From Calditrichia bacterium (lineage in GTDB: Bacteria > Calditrichota > Calditrichia > RBG-13-44-9), in assembly GCA_026991005.1 (NCBI GenBank), contig JALXCH010000472.1:1-13750 (forward strand): DNA of 13,750 bases, written 5' to 3'. Below the pieces are notes generated by a model. It had not been told where the DNA came from, searched no databases, and worked only from the letters and a program-made list of their open reading frames with translations. Within the stretch, counting starts at the first letter, position 1, and the number at the start of each line of letters is the position of its first letter. The position numbers and the translations under genes are program-made. Positions 1-5,692 of this stretch are shown here, one piece after another.

Positions 1-233
1 GCGATGCAGGGGGACTGAAAGAATTGGTTCAACCGGGGGTGTCGGGGTATTATGCGCCCGTCGGCGATCTGGATACCATGGCAGAGCATGTTCTGCGCAT
101 TTTGAGCGATGAGTCCGCTTACCAGAAACTGGCACGCGATACCCGCACTTATGCTTTCGAGCGCTTCCATGTGGATAAAATTATTCCCCAATACGTCGAA
201 CTTTATCAGGAAGTCCTTTCCCGTCCTGCCTGA
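1..233 (+). CDS. bshA: Glycosyltransferase family 4 C-terminus, probably BshA (5' truncated)
   Basis: Only the last 76 residues are in the window, read from base 3; the start lies outside to the left. The fragment opens with DAGGLKELVQPGVSGYY and continues into PVGD. This is the nucleotide-sugar binding signature of GT-B group 1 glycosyltransferases (a GG-x-x-E loop followed by a G-x-x-G-x-x-x-P-x-GD segment). The tail, with an F-H-V-D-K-I-I-P-Q-Y stretch followed by an aromatic-rich helix, resembles N-acetyl-alpha-D-glucosaminyl L-malate synthase (BshA) of Bacteroidetes and Bacillus. BshA makes GlcNAc-malate from UDP-GlcNAc and L-malate, the first step of bacillithiol synthesis in the cytoplasm. 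The family call is firm; the BshA assignment rests on C-terminal resemblance by eye, and another GT4 enzyme remains possible. No bshB or bshC homologue is visible downstream. Confidence 0.65.
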   Translation, partial: DAGGLKELVQPGVSGYYAPVGDLDTMAEHVLRILSDESAYQKLARDTRTYAFERFHVDKIIPQYVELYQEVLSRPA

Positions 234-336
234 GGGACGTATTTCACCACTTTTCGTTCCTGATCATCCGTTTCACGGATTTGAATTTTGGGAGAGATTT
301 GTTAAATTCCTGCATAAATGGAATTACGGAAAGCTC

Positions 337-1389
337 ATGAAGAACTCGGAAGACATTCGTATTATTTCGGCCTCACTGAGGCTGGGTGAAGGGAAAGATC
401 GGGAAAAAATTGTCCGCATTACCCGGCTGGTCGATAACCAGGCGAATGTTCGGTTGCTGGATGTTCGATTTCGGGAAGCAGAAAATTTTACCGTGATTAA
501 ATTGGCCGGATTCCCCAAAGAACTTTTTTCGCTCCTCATGGAAATGGCGGAGCAGATTTACGCTTCGTTTAATTTCCGAAATTATCGCGGGAGTGCCCAG
601 GTAGTAGGTTTATTCTCTCATCTCACCATCAGTCCGGTACGGAACATCACTTTACCGGAATGCGAGCAAATTGCCCAGGAGTTTGCACGGGAGTTTTCTC
701 GCCATTTTCAATTACCGGTTATTTTTACGGAGAATGAATCGCTTCAGGAAAAAGAAGGGCAATTCTTTCGCAGCGAGCGGAAGTTTCTCCAGAATGCTTT
801 AAAAAAAGGGGAAGTAACTCCGGTAATGCAGGATATTCCCTGGTCTGCCGAAAAAGGGGCTATGCTGATTCGAGTTCGCAAGTACATTGTGTATCTTGCA
901 ATTGTACTGAATCATTCCCGGCTGGAAATTGCCCAGAATCTGGCGGATGAATTGAGCTTTCGGGGAAGGGTTTTACTGGACAAAAATGGGGAGCCGCGGA
1001 AAGATAAGGAAGGCCGGGTGATGCGTGCCCGGGGGCGTTTTAAAACAGTGGATGCAACCGCTTATAGTTTTGGTTCCGGAGAACAGGCTCAGATCATTTT
1101 TAGCCTGAAAGATTACGAAAATCCCACTATTCTGAAACTTTTCAACACTGCGCTGGAGCTGTGTCAGGAAGAATTAATCGAAATTGTGGGAGCCCGGTTT
1201 ATTTTACCCATTCCTTTACAGGTAATCCAGGTGGCTATGAAAGAAATTAGCAAAATCCATCAAAAACAGGCCTTGAGCGATGTCCAGCAAATTCAATTTA
1301 TCCGGGAGTATATGAAATTGGATGAGCTGGGAGAGTTCTTACCCGAGTATCATATTATCGACTATTATTTTTTGCCGTATCCCGGATAA
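337..1389 (+). CDS. Catalytically degenerate glutamate formimidoyltransferase-like protein (FTCD N-domain homologue)
   Basis: This 350-residue protein aligns by eye over its full length with the formiminotransferase part of FTCD, which moves the formimino group from formiminoglutamate to tetrahydrofolate. Matching landmarks are GEGK (17-20), LLDV (40-43), the segment 79-102 ending in SPVR, ECEQIAQEF (108-116), an insert with K-N-G-E-P near 216-220 typical of bacterial members, GARFILPIPL (285-294) and the tail LDELGEFLPE (328-337). Against mammalian FTCD, as I remember it, the ungapped stretch 40-102 puts Ala87 where catalytic His82 should be, Arg44 at Asp39 and Phe51 at Arg46. The usual GEHPR motif reads GSAQV and CVPNFSEG reads SASLRLGEG. 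Normal catalysis is therefore unlikely, although the frame is open and the fold signature is kept. ATG 337 follows GGAAAG at 328-333 and puts the homology about nine residues in. An in-frame extension upstream to about 109 overlaps bshA and shows no homology. Possible roles are folate binding, a structural partner of the next gene, or a new reaction. Confidence 0.75.
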   Translation: MKNSEDIRIISASLRLGEGKDREKIVRITRLVDNQANVRLLDVRFREAENFTVIKLAGFPKELFSLLMEMAEQIYASFNFRNYRGSAQVVGLFSHLTISPVRNITLPECEQIAQEFAREFSRHFQLPVIFTENESLQEKEGQFFRSERKFLQNALKKGEVTPVMQDIPWSAEKGAMLIRVRKYIVYLAIVLNHSRLEIAQNLADELSFRGRVLLDKNGEPRKDKEGRVMRARGRFKTVDATAYSFGSGEQAQIIFSLKDYENPTILKLFNTALELCQEELIEIVGARFILPIPLQVIQVAMKEISKIHQKQALSDVQQIQFIREYMKLDELGEFLPEYHIIDYYFLPYPG

Positions 1390-1644
1390 GACCGGAAAGA
1401 AGAAGTCAACCCGAAGGTTTCGAACATAACGCAGCATTTTCAGGTAAAACAGCGGTTGTTTCACCATGATATTTCAAAAAATTTTTCGGGGGAAATTTCA
1501 GAAAGATACTTTCCTCCAAAAAAAAGTTTGGAAATAAGATAAATATTTATTTTATTATCATTAAGAAAATATGTGACCCTGATATTTTTCGTATTTAATT
1601 CATATTATAAAAAGGTTGAAGGTACTTGCGAGAAGGAGAAAAAT
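1390..1644. other. AT-rich intergenic region upstream of the cyclodeaminase-like gene
   Basis: This 255-nt non-coding gap separates two genes that might have been expected to be fused or adjacent. Its right half is very AT-rich, with TATTAT boxes at 1553-1558 and 1603-1608. Neither has a convincing -35 element at 16-18 nt: TTGGAA at 1528-1533 is 19 nt from the first. A promoter for the gene at 1645 is likely somewhere here but cannot be fixed from sequence alone. The left half holds an imperfect palindrome, listed separately. No open frame with a ribosome binding site was seen. Confidence 0.5.
1443..1465. promoter_or_regulatory. Imperfect inverted repeat after the formiminotransferase-like gene
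   Basis: The arms are GGTAAAACA (1443-1451) and TGTTTCACC (1457-1465) around a 5-nt centre. They pair as 5 + 3 base pairs with one A/C mismatch at 1446/1462. No T-run follows directly, so a Rho-independent terminator is doubtful. It could be an operator half-site pair or a weak mRNA hairpin. Confidence 0.3.
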
Positions 1645-2268
1645 ATGCTGACGGAAATGACATTACGCGATATATTGGATGAGTTATCCTCGGAGAAACC
1701 GGTTCCGGGTGGTGGTACGGCCTCAGCCTTGGCCGGGGCTTTTTCTGCGGCTATGGTGGATATGGTATGTAATTTAACCATTGGTAAAAAGCGATATGTG
1801 AAATACGATGATGAAATGAAAAAAGTTCGTGAGAAAGCCACGAAATTGCGCGAAGAATTTTTGCTCCTGGCGGAAAAGGATGCCGAAGTATTTGCCGAAG
1901 TTATGAAAGCGTATCAAATGCCCCGGGAAACTGAAGAGGAAAAACAGGTTCGTAAAGCAGCGGTTCAGGAAGCAACCAAACGGGCTGCTCTGGTACCGAT
2001 GGACGTTTTGCGACGGTGTGCCATGCTAACCGAGCTGAGCTTGAAGATTGCTCTTCATGGTAATGTGAATTCCATTAGCGATTCGGGAGTGGCGGCGGTG
2101 TTAGCCCATGCGGCAGCTCGCGGTGCCTCGCTCAACATCCTCATTAATCTTTCCACCATTACTGACGAAGATTTTGTGGGGAAATTAAAAGCCGAACAAC
2201 AAAAAGTCCTCAAAACGGTGGAAGACCAGACCAACGAAACTTTACAGGTAGTGCAAAGTAAACTTTAG
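1645..2268 (+). CDS. Formimidoyl-THF cyclodeaminase / methenyl-THF cyclohydrolase family protein (FTCD_C fold)
   Basis: This 207-residue cytoplasmic protein belongs to the FTCD C-domain family. Members either release ammonia from 5-formimino-THF to give 5,10-methenyl-THF (cyclodeaminase) or hydrolyse methenyl-THF to 10-formyl-THF (FchA-type cyclohydrolase). Visible signatures are PGGGTASALAGAF (21-33), GKKRY (47-51), KDAEVFAEVMKAYQMP (78-93), HGNVNSISD (138-146) and NILINLSTITDEDF (164-177). Each matches the mammalian C-domain, including the acidic D-A-E-x-F element thought to contain the catalytic Asp. It looks intact, and its length equals that of stand-alone family members. ATG 1645 is chosen because AAGGAG at 1633-1638 sits 6 nt upstream; the in-frame ORF from 1573 would add 24 residues without homology. 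It lies downstream of a degenerate formiminotransferase-like gene, so the two halves of FTCD are present as separate genes. Which reaction it performs cannot be decided from sequence. Confidence 0.85.
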   Translation: MLTEMTLRDILDELSSEKPVPGGGTASALAGAFSAAMVDMVCNLTIGKKRYVKYDDEMKKVREKATKLREEFLLLAEKDAEVFAEVMKAYQMPRETEEEKQVRKAAVQEATKRAALVPMDVLRRCAMLTELSLKIALHGNVNSISDSGVAAVLAHAAARGASLNILINLSTITDEDFVGKLKAEQQKVLKTVEDQTNETLQVVQSKL

Positions 2269-2348
2269 AGAAAATTGGGTAAATTGACCTGGCTCAATGA
2301 AATATAATAAAATCAATTCAATATTATGGTTCGATTTGTAAAATAGAA

Positions 2349-2377
2349 TTGCCCTTATCAAATCCTCTGAATAAATT
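2349..2377 (+). promoter_or_regulatory. Possible sigma-70-type promoter for the nfu-led operon
   Basis: A -35-like TTGCCC (2349-2354) and a -10-like TAAATT (2372-2377) are separated by 17 nt; each matches 4 of 6 consensus positions. They would start transcription near 2384, about 26 nt before the nfu start codon. A perfect TATAAT at 2303-2308 lies further upstream, but its nearest TTGACC (2284-2289) is only 13 nt away. AT-rich DNA produces such matches by chance. Confidence 0.3.
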
Positions 2378-2409
2378 AAGAGAGGACAAATATTTAATAT
2401 CGAGGGATT

Positions 2410-2634
2410 ATGATTTCCGAAGAAGCCGTTATTCAATTATTAAACGAGATTCGCCCGGGCATCCAGATGGATGGGGGTGATATTGAATTTGTGGAGTTAC
2501 GGGAGAATGTGGTGTATTTGCGTATGTTGGGTGCCTGTGGAGGTTGTCCCATGGCACAATTGACTTTAAAAGAAGGTATCGAAAGATACCTCCGCCAGAA
2601 ACTTCCCGAAATTGTATCTGTCGAAGCAGTTTAA
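2410..2634 (+). CDS. NifU-like C-terminal (Nfu) domain protein, Fe-S cluster carrier
   Basis: This 74-residue protein consists of a single Nfu domain, the C-terminal module of NifU and of stand-alone Nfu/NfuA proteins. The N-terminal stretch R-P-G-I-Q-M-D-G-G-D-I (residues 15-25) is characteristic. The CGGCP motif carries the CxxC pair that binds a bridging [4Fe-4S] cluster in a homodimer for delivery to apoproteins. The length fits the minimal single-domain form, without the degenerate A-type domain of E. coli NfuA. A GAGGG purine run at 2402-2406 precedes the ATG, slightly close for a canonical site. It is the first gene of the collinear cluster, with the next gene 18 nt after its stop. No other isc or suf gene is nearby, so its client proteins cannot be named. 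Confidence 0.92.
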   Translation: MISEEAVIQLLNEIRPGIQMDGGDIEFVELRENVVYLRMLGACGGCPMAQLTLKEGIERYLRQKLPEIVSVEAV

Positions 2635-2652
2635 TTTAGAGGGAAGGTATTT

Positions 2653-3201
2653 ATGATTGAAGTAAAAATAAACGGTCTGTTTTTAACCCAATCACAGGCA
2701 AGTGGGGTTATTTTAAAAGAGCTTCATGGAGATCGCACATTACCCATCATCATCGGAGAATACGAGGCTCAATCCATTGCGCTGGGACTGGAGAATATTA
2801 AACCCCCGCGTCCCATTACTCACGATTTAACCCTCAGCATTCTGGAAACTCTGGGTGCCAGAATAGAACGCGTTGTGGTCACCGAGTTGAAGAATAATAC
2901 TTACTATGCCAACATTTACCTCCGCCGCGACGAAGAAACCTACAAAGTAGATTCCCGACCCAGTGATGCCATTGCTCTGGCGGTTCGGCAAAATATTCCT
3001 ATTTATGTGGAAGAAGAGGTGATGGAGAAAGGGGCGTACACTCCAGACGAAATGCAGGAAATGGAAGAGAATCAGGGGTCATTTCAGGAAGATCGCCTGG
3101 AGAAACTGCGCCGGGAGCTACAGGAAGCTGTGGAAAAGGAAGAATATGAAAAAGCAGCCAGAATTCGGGATGAAATAAAACGGTTAGAATCGCAGCAATA
3201 G
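2653..3201 (+). CDS. Bifunctional nuclease family (BFN/DUF151) protein with C-terminal UVR motif
   Basis: Residues 1-125 form a BFN/DUF151 domain. Typical segments are PIIIGEYEAQSIALGLE (31-47), PRPITHDLTLSIL (52-64) and the signature VDSRPSDAIALAVR (99-112), followed by IPIYVEEEV. Family members have been described as bifunctional nucleases, and a Thermotoga structure is known, but physiological roles are poorly defined. Residues 147-181 form a UVR motif with the EYEKAARIRDEIKRLE helix, a short coiled-coil found in UvrB/UvrC and in ClpC/McsA-like proteins, where it mediates protein contacts. This domain fusion is common in Bacteroidetes-related and other phyla. The protein lacks a signal peptide and is expected in the cytoplasm. 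GGGAAGG at 2641-2647 supports ATG 2653. The next gene begins immediately after its stop codon, consistent with translational coupling. Confidence 0.88.
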   Translation: MIEVKINGLFLTQSQASGVILKELHGDRTLPIIIGEYEAQSIALGLENIKPPRPITHDLTLSILETLGARIERVVVTELKNNTYYANIYLRRDEETYKVDSRPSDAIALAVRQNIPIYVEEEVMEKGAYTPDEMQEMEENQGSFQEDRLEKLRRELQEAVEKEEYEKAARIRDEIKRLESQQ

Positions 3202-3213
3202 ATGGGAGATAGA

Positions 3214-4125
3214 ATGATAGATCATCAGATTCGTGTTAAGTTGTACGGTGTACGGGGTAGTTATTCACCGACCAATGGCGATGTGACTCGATTTGGAGTC
3301 AACACCACTTGCTTGAGATTCGATATTGGAAAGCATGTGATTATTATGGATGCCGGTTCCGGATTGATTAATCTGGGATACGACCTGTTGAGCGAGATGA
3401 AATCCGGGAAAAGCAAACAAAATCTCTTCCGGCTTTTTCTTTTTTTTACCCACACTCATATCGACCACCTGATGGGCTTCCCGTATTTTAGCATGCTCTA
3501 CCTACCCCAGACGGAGTTAAACGTTATTTCCCCTTCCATACTGGATTATCCCATCATCGATATTCTGGATACCTGGATGAGTCCCGCTTTCTTCCCGGTT
3601 ACGCTTTCGGAGCTTCCCAGTACCATTAATTTCTTTGATTTTGGCGAGAATCGACTGGCATATTTTTATGAGGATGATTTTGAGATTGTTTCGGTCAACG
3701 ATAAGGATGAGCAAGACGATTCCTGGCTGGCGCGAATTAGTTGCATCCGGAACTTTACGCATCCCAAAGGTGGAACCTATTTATACAAAATTGAAAACCG
3801 GAACGGAAACGCGGTGGTGTTTGCTACGGACGTTGAAGGATTTGTGGGGGGGGATCAGCGATTGATTCAATTTGCTCGAAATGCCAAGATACTTTTCCAT
3901 GATGCTCAGTACTCTTTAAACGAGTACCGCATGTTTCAGGGATTTGGGCATTCCACGTTTGAGATGGCCTGTCAGGTAGCGCGCGAGGCTCAGGTGGAAA
4001 AGTTAATCCTCTTCCATCACGATCCCCGGCATACCGACCAGGAATTGAGCGAGCTGGAAAATAAAGCACAGGTTCTATTCCCGGAGACCTACATGGCCAC
4101 CGAATCCATGGAATTCTTTTTCTAA
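3214..4125 (+). CDS. Metallo-beta-lactamase-fold hydrolase (lactamase_B_2 type)
   Basis: This 303-residue cytoplasmic protein has an MBL fold and is predicted to hydrolyse a phosphodiester or related bond at a two-metal site. The metal motif HTHIDH (80-85) follows strand LFLFF. Further likely ligands are His183 (FTHPKGG), Asp206 (ATDVEG), and the C-terminal set HDAQY (229-233), GHST (246-249) and FHHDPRH (267-273). The N-terminal pattern YGVRGSY...TRFGVNTTC and this C-terminus typify a subgroup often annotated as cyclic-nucleotide phosphodiesterase-like; the substrate is not established. ATG 3214 is preferred over in-frame ATG 3202 because GGGAG (3204-3208) lies 5 nt before it, whereas 3202 directly abuts the preceding stop with no binding site. 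An eight-G run at 3846-3853 encodes Val-Gly-Gly in an intact frame. The next gene starts 13 nt downstream. Confidence 0.88.
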   Translation: MIDHQIRVKLYGVRGSYSPTNGDVTRFGVNTTCLRFDIGKHVIIMDAGSGLINLGYDLLSEMKSGKSKQNLFRLFLFFTHTHIDHLMGFPYFSMLYLPQTELNVISPSILDYPIIDILDTWMSPAFFPVTLSELPSTINFFDFGENRLAYFYEDDFEIVSVNDKDEQDDSWLARISCIRNFTHPKGGTYLYKIENRNGNAVVFATDVEGFVGGDQRLIQFARNAKILFHDAQYSLNEYRMFQGFGHSTFEMACQVAREAQVEKLILFHHDPRHTDQELSELENKAQVLFPETYMATESMEFFF

Positions 4126-4138
4126 CACGCTTATATGA

Positions 4139-5194
4139 ATGATCTGGAAAATTAAAATCCTTTCTTTCGCCCGAACGGCGATTTATGTCCAGATTACCAT
4201 CTGGGGAATTCTGGTGGGCATTTTGCTAGTGGGGTTGTTCTTTCTCCAGGTGGTGAGTTTTTATAATTATGTGGTCTTATTATCCGTCTATGTGGTTTCC
4301 ATTATTTTCCATGAATTCGGCCATTTCTTCGTTGCACTCTACTATCATTACCCGGTGCATAGCCTGAATTTCTCGTTAATCGGTGGCAATATTCGCCTCT
4401 ATCCGGTGGATGTACCTTACGCCCATCAAATCAGATTAGCGATTGCAGGGTCTCTGGTAAATTTAACTCTGGCTTTTCTGGTGTTTCTTTTTTGCAGCAT
4501 TGCAGTCAATAAAATTAACTTAATCTCCCTGAATCTTCACCAATTGAATTTGTTGAAGGATATTTTCTGGATTAATGCAGGGATGGGAGCACTCAATCTA
4601 TTGCCTGTCTATCCCCTGGATGGGGGTTTTTTATTGGAAACCTGGTTGAGAAAAAAGAATGTGTCTATTTATCATTTTGAACAGATAGCGCATTCCATTG
4701 AAATTTCTCTATCGGTTATTTTTCTGATGTTTGCCATCTGGCTGAAGTGGTGGTGGATAATTTTATCTATGTTTATTTTGAGCAATCGATTTTTCAGGAA
4801 GGTGCGCATTCAGTGGACGGAAGAATGGTTCACCCTGCCGGTATCTGAATTTGTAGTTCAAGATGTACAAACATTTCCTCCGGAACAACTCCTGGGGGAG
4901 GTTGTTCAGGAATTTCAGTTTCCCCATTCTATTATTTTACCTGTTGTGAAAAAGGATGGGCACTTTGTAGGGATTGTTACTGAGCATGATTTCAATCAAC
5001 AGGTAAACCATGGGAATCTATGGGTGCCGATGGAACAACTTTGCCATAAAGATTATCCGGTGCTGGAGGCGTCTCAGAGCCTGGGGAAAGTCCTCTCGTT
5101 TCTGAAAAAAACTCACTACAAAGTGCTTCCGGTGGTGAGTCAGGGAAAATATATAGGAATGTTTTATCCGGGACTGATACGGAAAAATTTTTAA
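4139..5194 (+). CDS. Site-2 protease family (M50) intramembrane metalloprotease with CBS domains
   Basis: This 351-residue integral membrane protein has at least five hydrophobic segments (about 17-40, 43-60, 98-121, 139-155, 187-215). The zinc motif HEFGH (58-62) and the third-ligand motif NLLPVYPLDGG (153-163, Asp161) are both present, so the protease is predicted active. Residues about 235-350 form a soluble pair of CBS-like motifs (ILPVVKKDGHFVGIVTEHDF and the later VLPVVSQGKYIGMFY). In related M50B/SpoIVFB-type enzymes such domains bind adenine nucleotides and tune proteolysis. Known family members cut membrane-bound regulators such as anti-sigma factors; the substrate here is unknown and no anti-sigma gene is adjacent. 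There is no strong Shine-Dalgarno site before ATG 4139, and TGA at 4136-4138 blocks any upstream extension. It sits 13 nt after the MBL gene, so translation may be coupled. Confidence 0.88.
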   Translation: MIWKIKILSFARTAIYVQITIWGILVGILLVGLFFLQVVSFYNYVVLLSVYVVSIIFHEFGHFFVALYYHYPVHSLNFSLIGGNIRLYPVDVPYAHQIRLAIAGSLVNLTLAFLVFLFCSIAVNKINLISLNLHQLNLLKDIFWINAGMGALNLLPVYPLDGGFLLETWLRKKNVSIYHFEQIAHSIEISLSVIFLMFAIWLKWWWIILSMFILSNRFFRKVRIQWTEEWFTLPVSEFVVQDVQTFPPEQLLGEVVQEFQFPHSIILPVVKKDGHFVGIVTEHDFNQQVNHGNLWVPMEQLCHKDYPVLEASQSLGKVLSFLKKTHYKVLPVVSQGKYIGMFYPGLIRKNF

Positions 5195-5229
5195 GATGGA
5201 ATGGAAAATAAAACAGGAGGAATTGGATT

Positions 5230-5676
5230 ATGTTCAAGAAAATTGTGGTTGCCACGGATGGTAGTGAGTTGTCGTTAAGTGCGGCACGCAAGGGAATGGA
5301 ACTGGCGAAATTGTTTCATGCCCGGTTGGAAGTTATTTATGTCATCGACCAGCGCGTGTTTTTCTTCCCCCATGAGGTGCAGATATTAGCACCGGAGAAT
5401 CCTTATTTCAAGATTTTGGATGAGCTTCGCCGGAATGCCGAGGCGATTCTGGATAAGCTGGAAAAAGTTGCCCAGAAAGTTGGAGTCGAAATCGAGCGAT
5501 TTGTTCTGGAAGGAGCTGTGGTGGATGAGATTAATCGGCGGGTGGAAGAAGCAAAAGCCGATTTACTGATTATCGGAGCGCACGGAAAAACGGGTGAGCA
5601 TCGTGGTGTGCTGGGGAGTACCGCTCAGGCACTGGTTGGAAGCGCTTCTTGCTCCATTATGATAATTCGTGAATAA
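5230..5676 (+). CDS. Universal stress protein, UspA family, ATP-binding type
   Basis: This 148-residue single-domain Usp starts MFKKIVVATDGSELS, the usual first strand and Asp-containing loop. The ATP-binding motif G-2x-G-9x-G-S/T is complete: Gly116, Gly119, then Gly129-Ser130. It therefore belongs to the nucleotide-binding branch (as in Methanocaldococcus MJ0577) and not to the non-binding UspA branch. Such proteins are cytoplasmic dimers that respond to starvation, redox or energy state, often with undefined partners. The strong AGGAGG at 5215-5220, 9 nt before the ATG, suggests efficient translation within the operon. It lies directly after the CBS-bearing protease and 16 nt before pyruvate kinase, a context that suggests adenine-nucleotide-responsive functions, although direct interaction is only inference. 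Confidence 0.93.
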   Translation: MFKKIVVATDGSELSLSAARKGMELAKLFHARLEVIYVIDQRVFFFPHEVQILAPENPYFKILDELRRNAEAILDKLEKVAQKVGVEIERFVLEGAVVDEINRRVEEAKADLLIIGAHGKTGEHRGVLGSTAQALVGSASCSIMIIRE

Positions 5677-5692
5677 TGGATAGGAATGACTG

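Noticed and set aside
1516..1531. Short inverted repeat CCAAA...TTTGG around an A-run
   Set aside because: Only 5 bp with no T-run after it; expected by chance in this AT-rich gap.
2284..2308. TTGACC followed by perfect TATAAT upstream of nfu
   Set aside because: The spacing of 13 nt is too short for a normal sigma-70 promoter, so the pair at 2349-2377 was preferred, itself only weakly.
3846..3853. Run of eight G within the MBL hydrolase gene, possible phase-variation or frameshift site
   Set aside because: The frame is intact through it and the product is a housekeeping-type enzyme; a single homopolymer is weak evidence.
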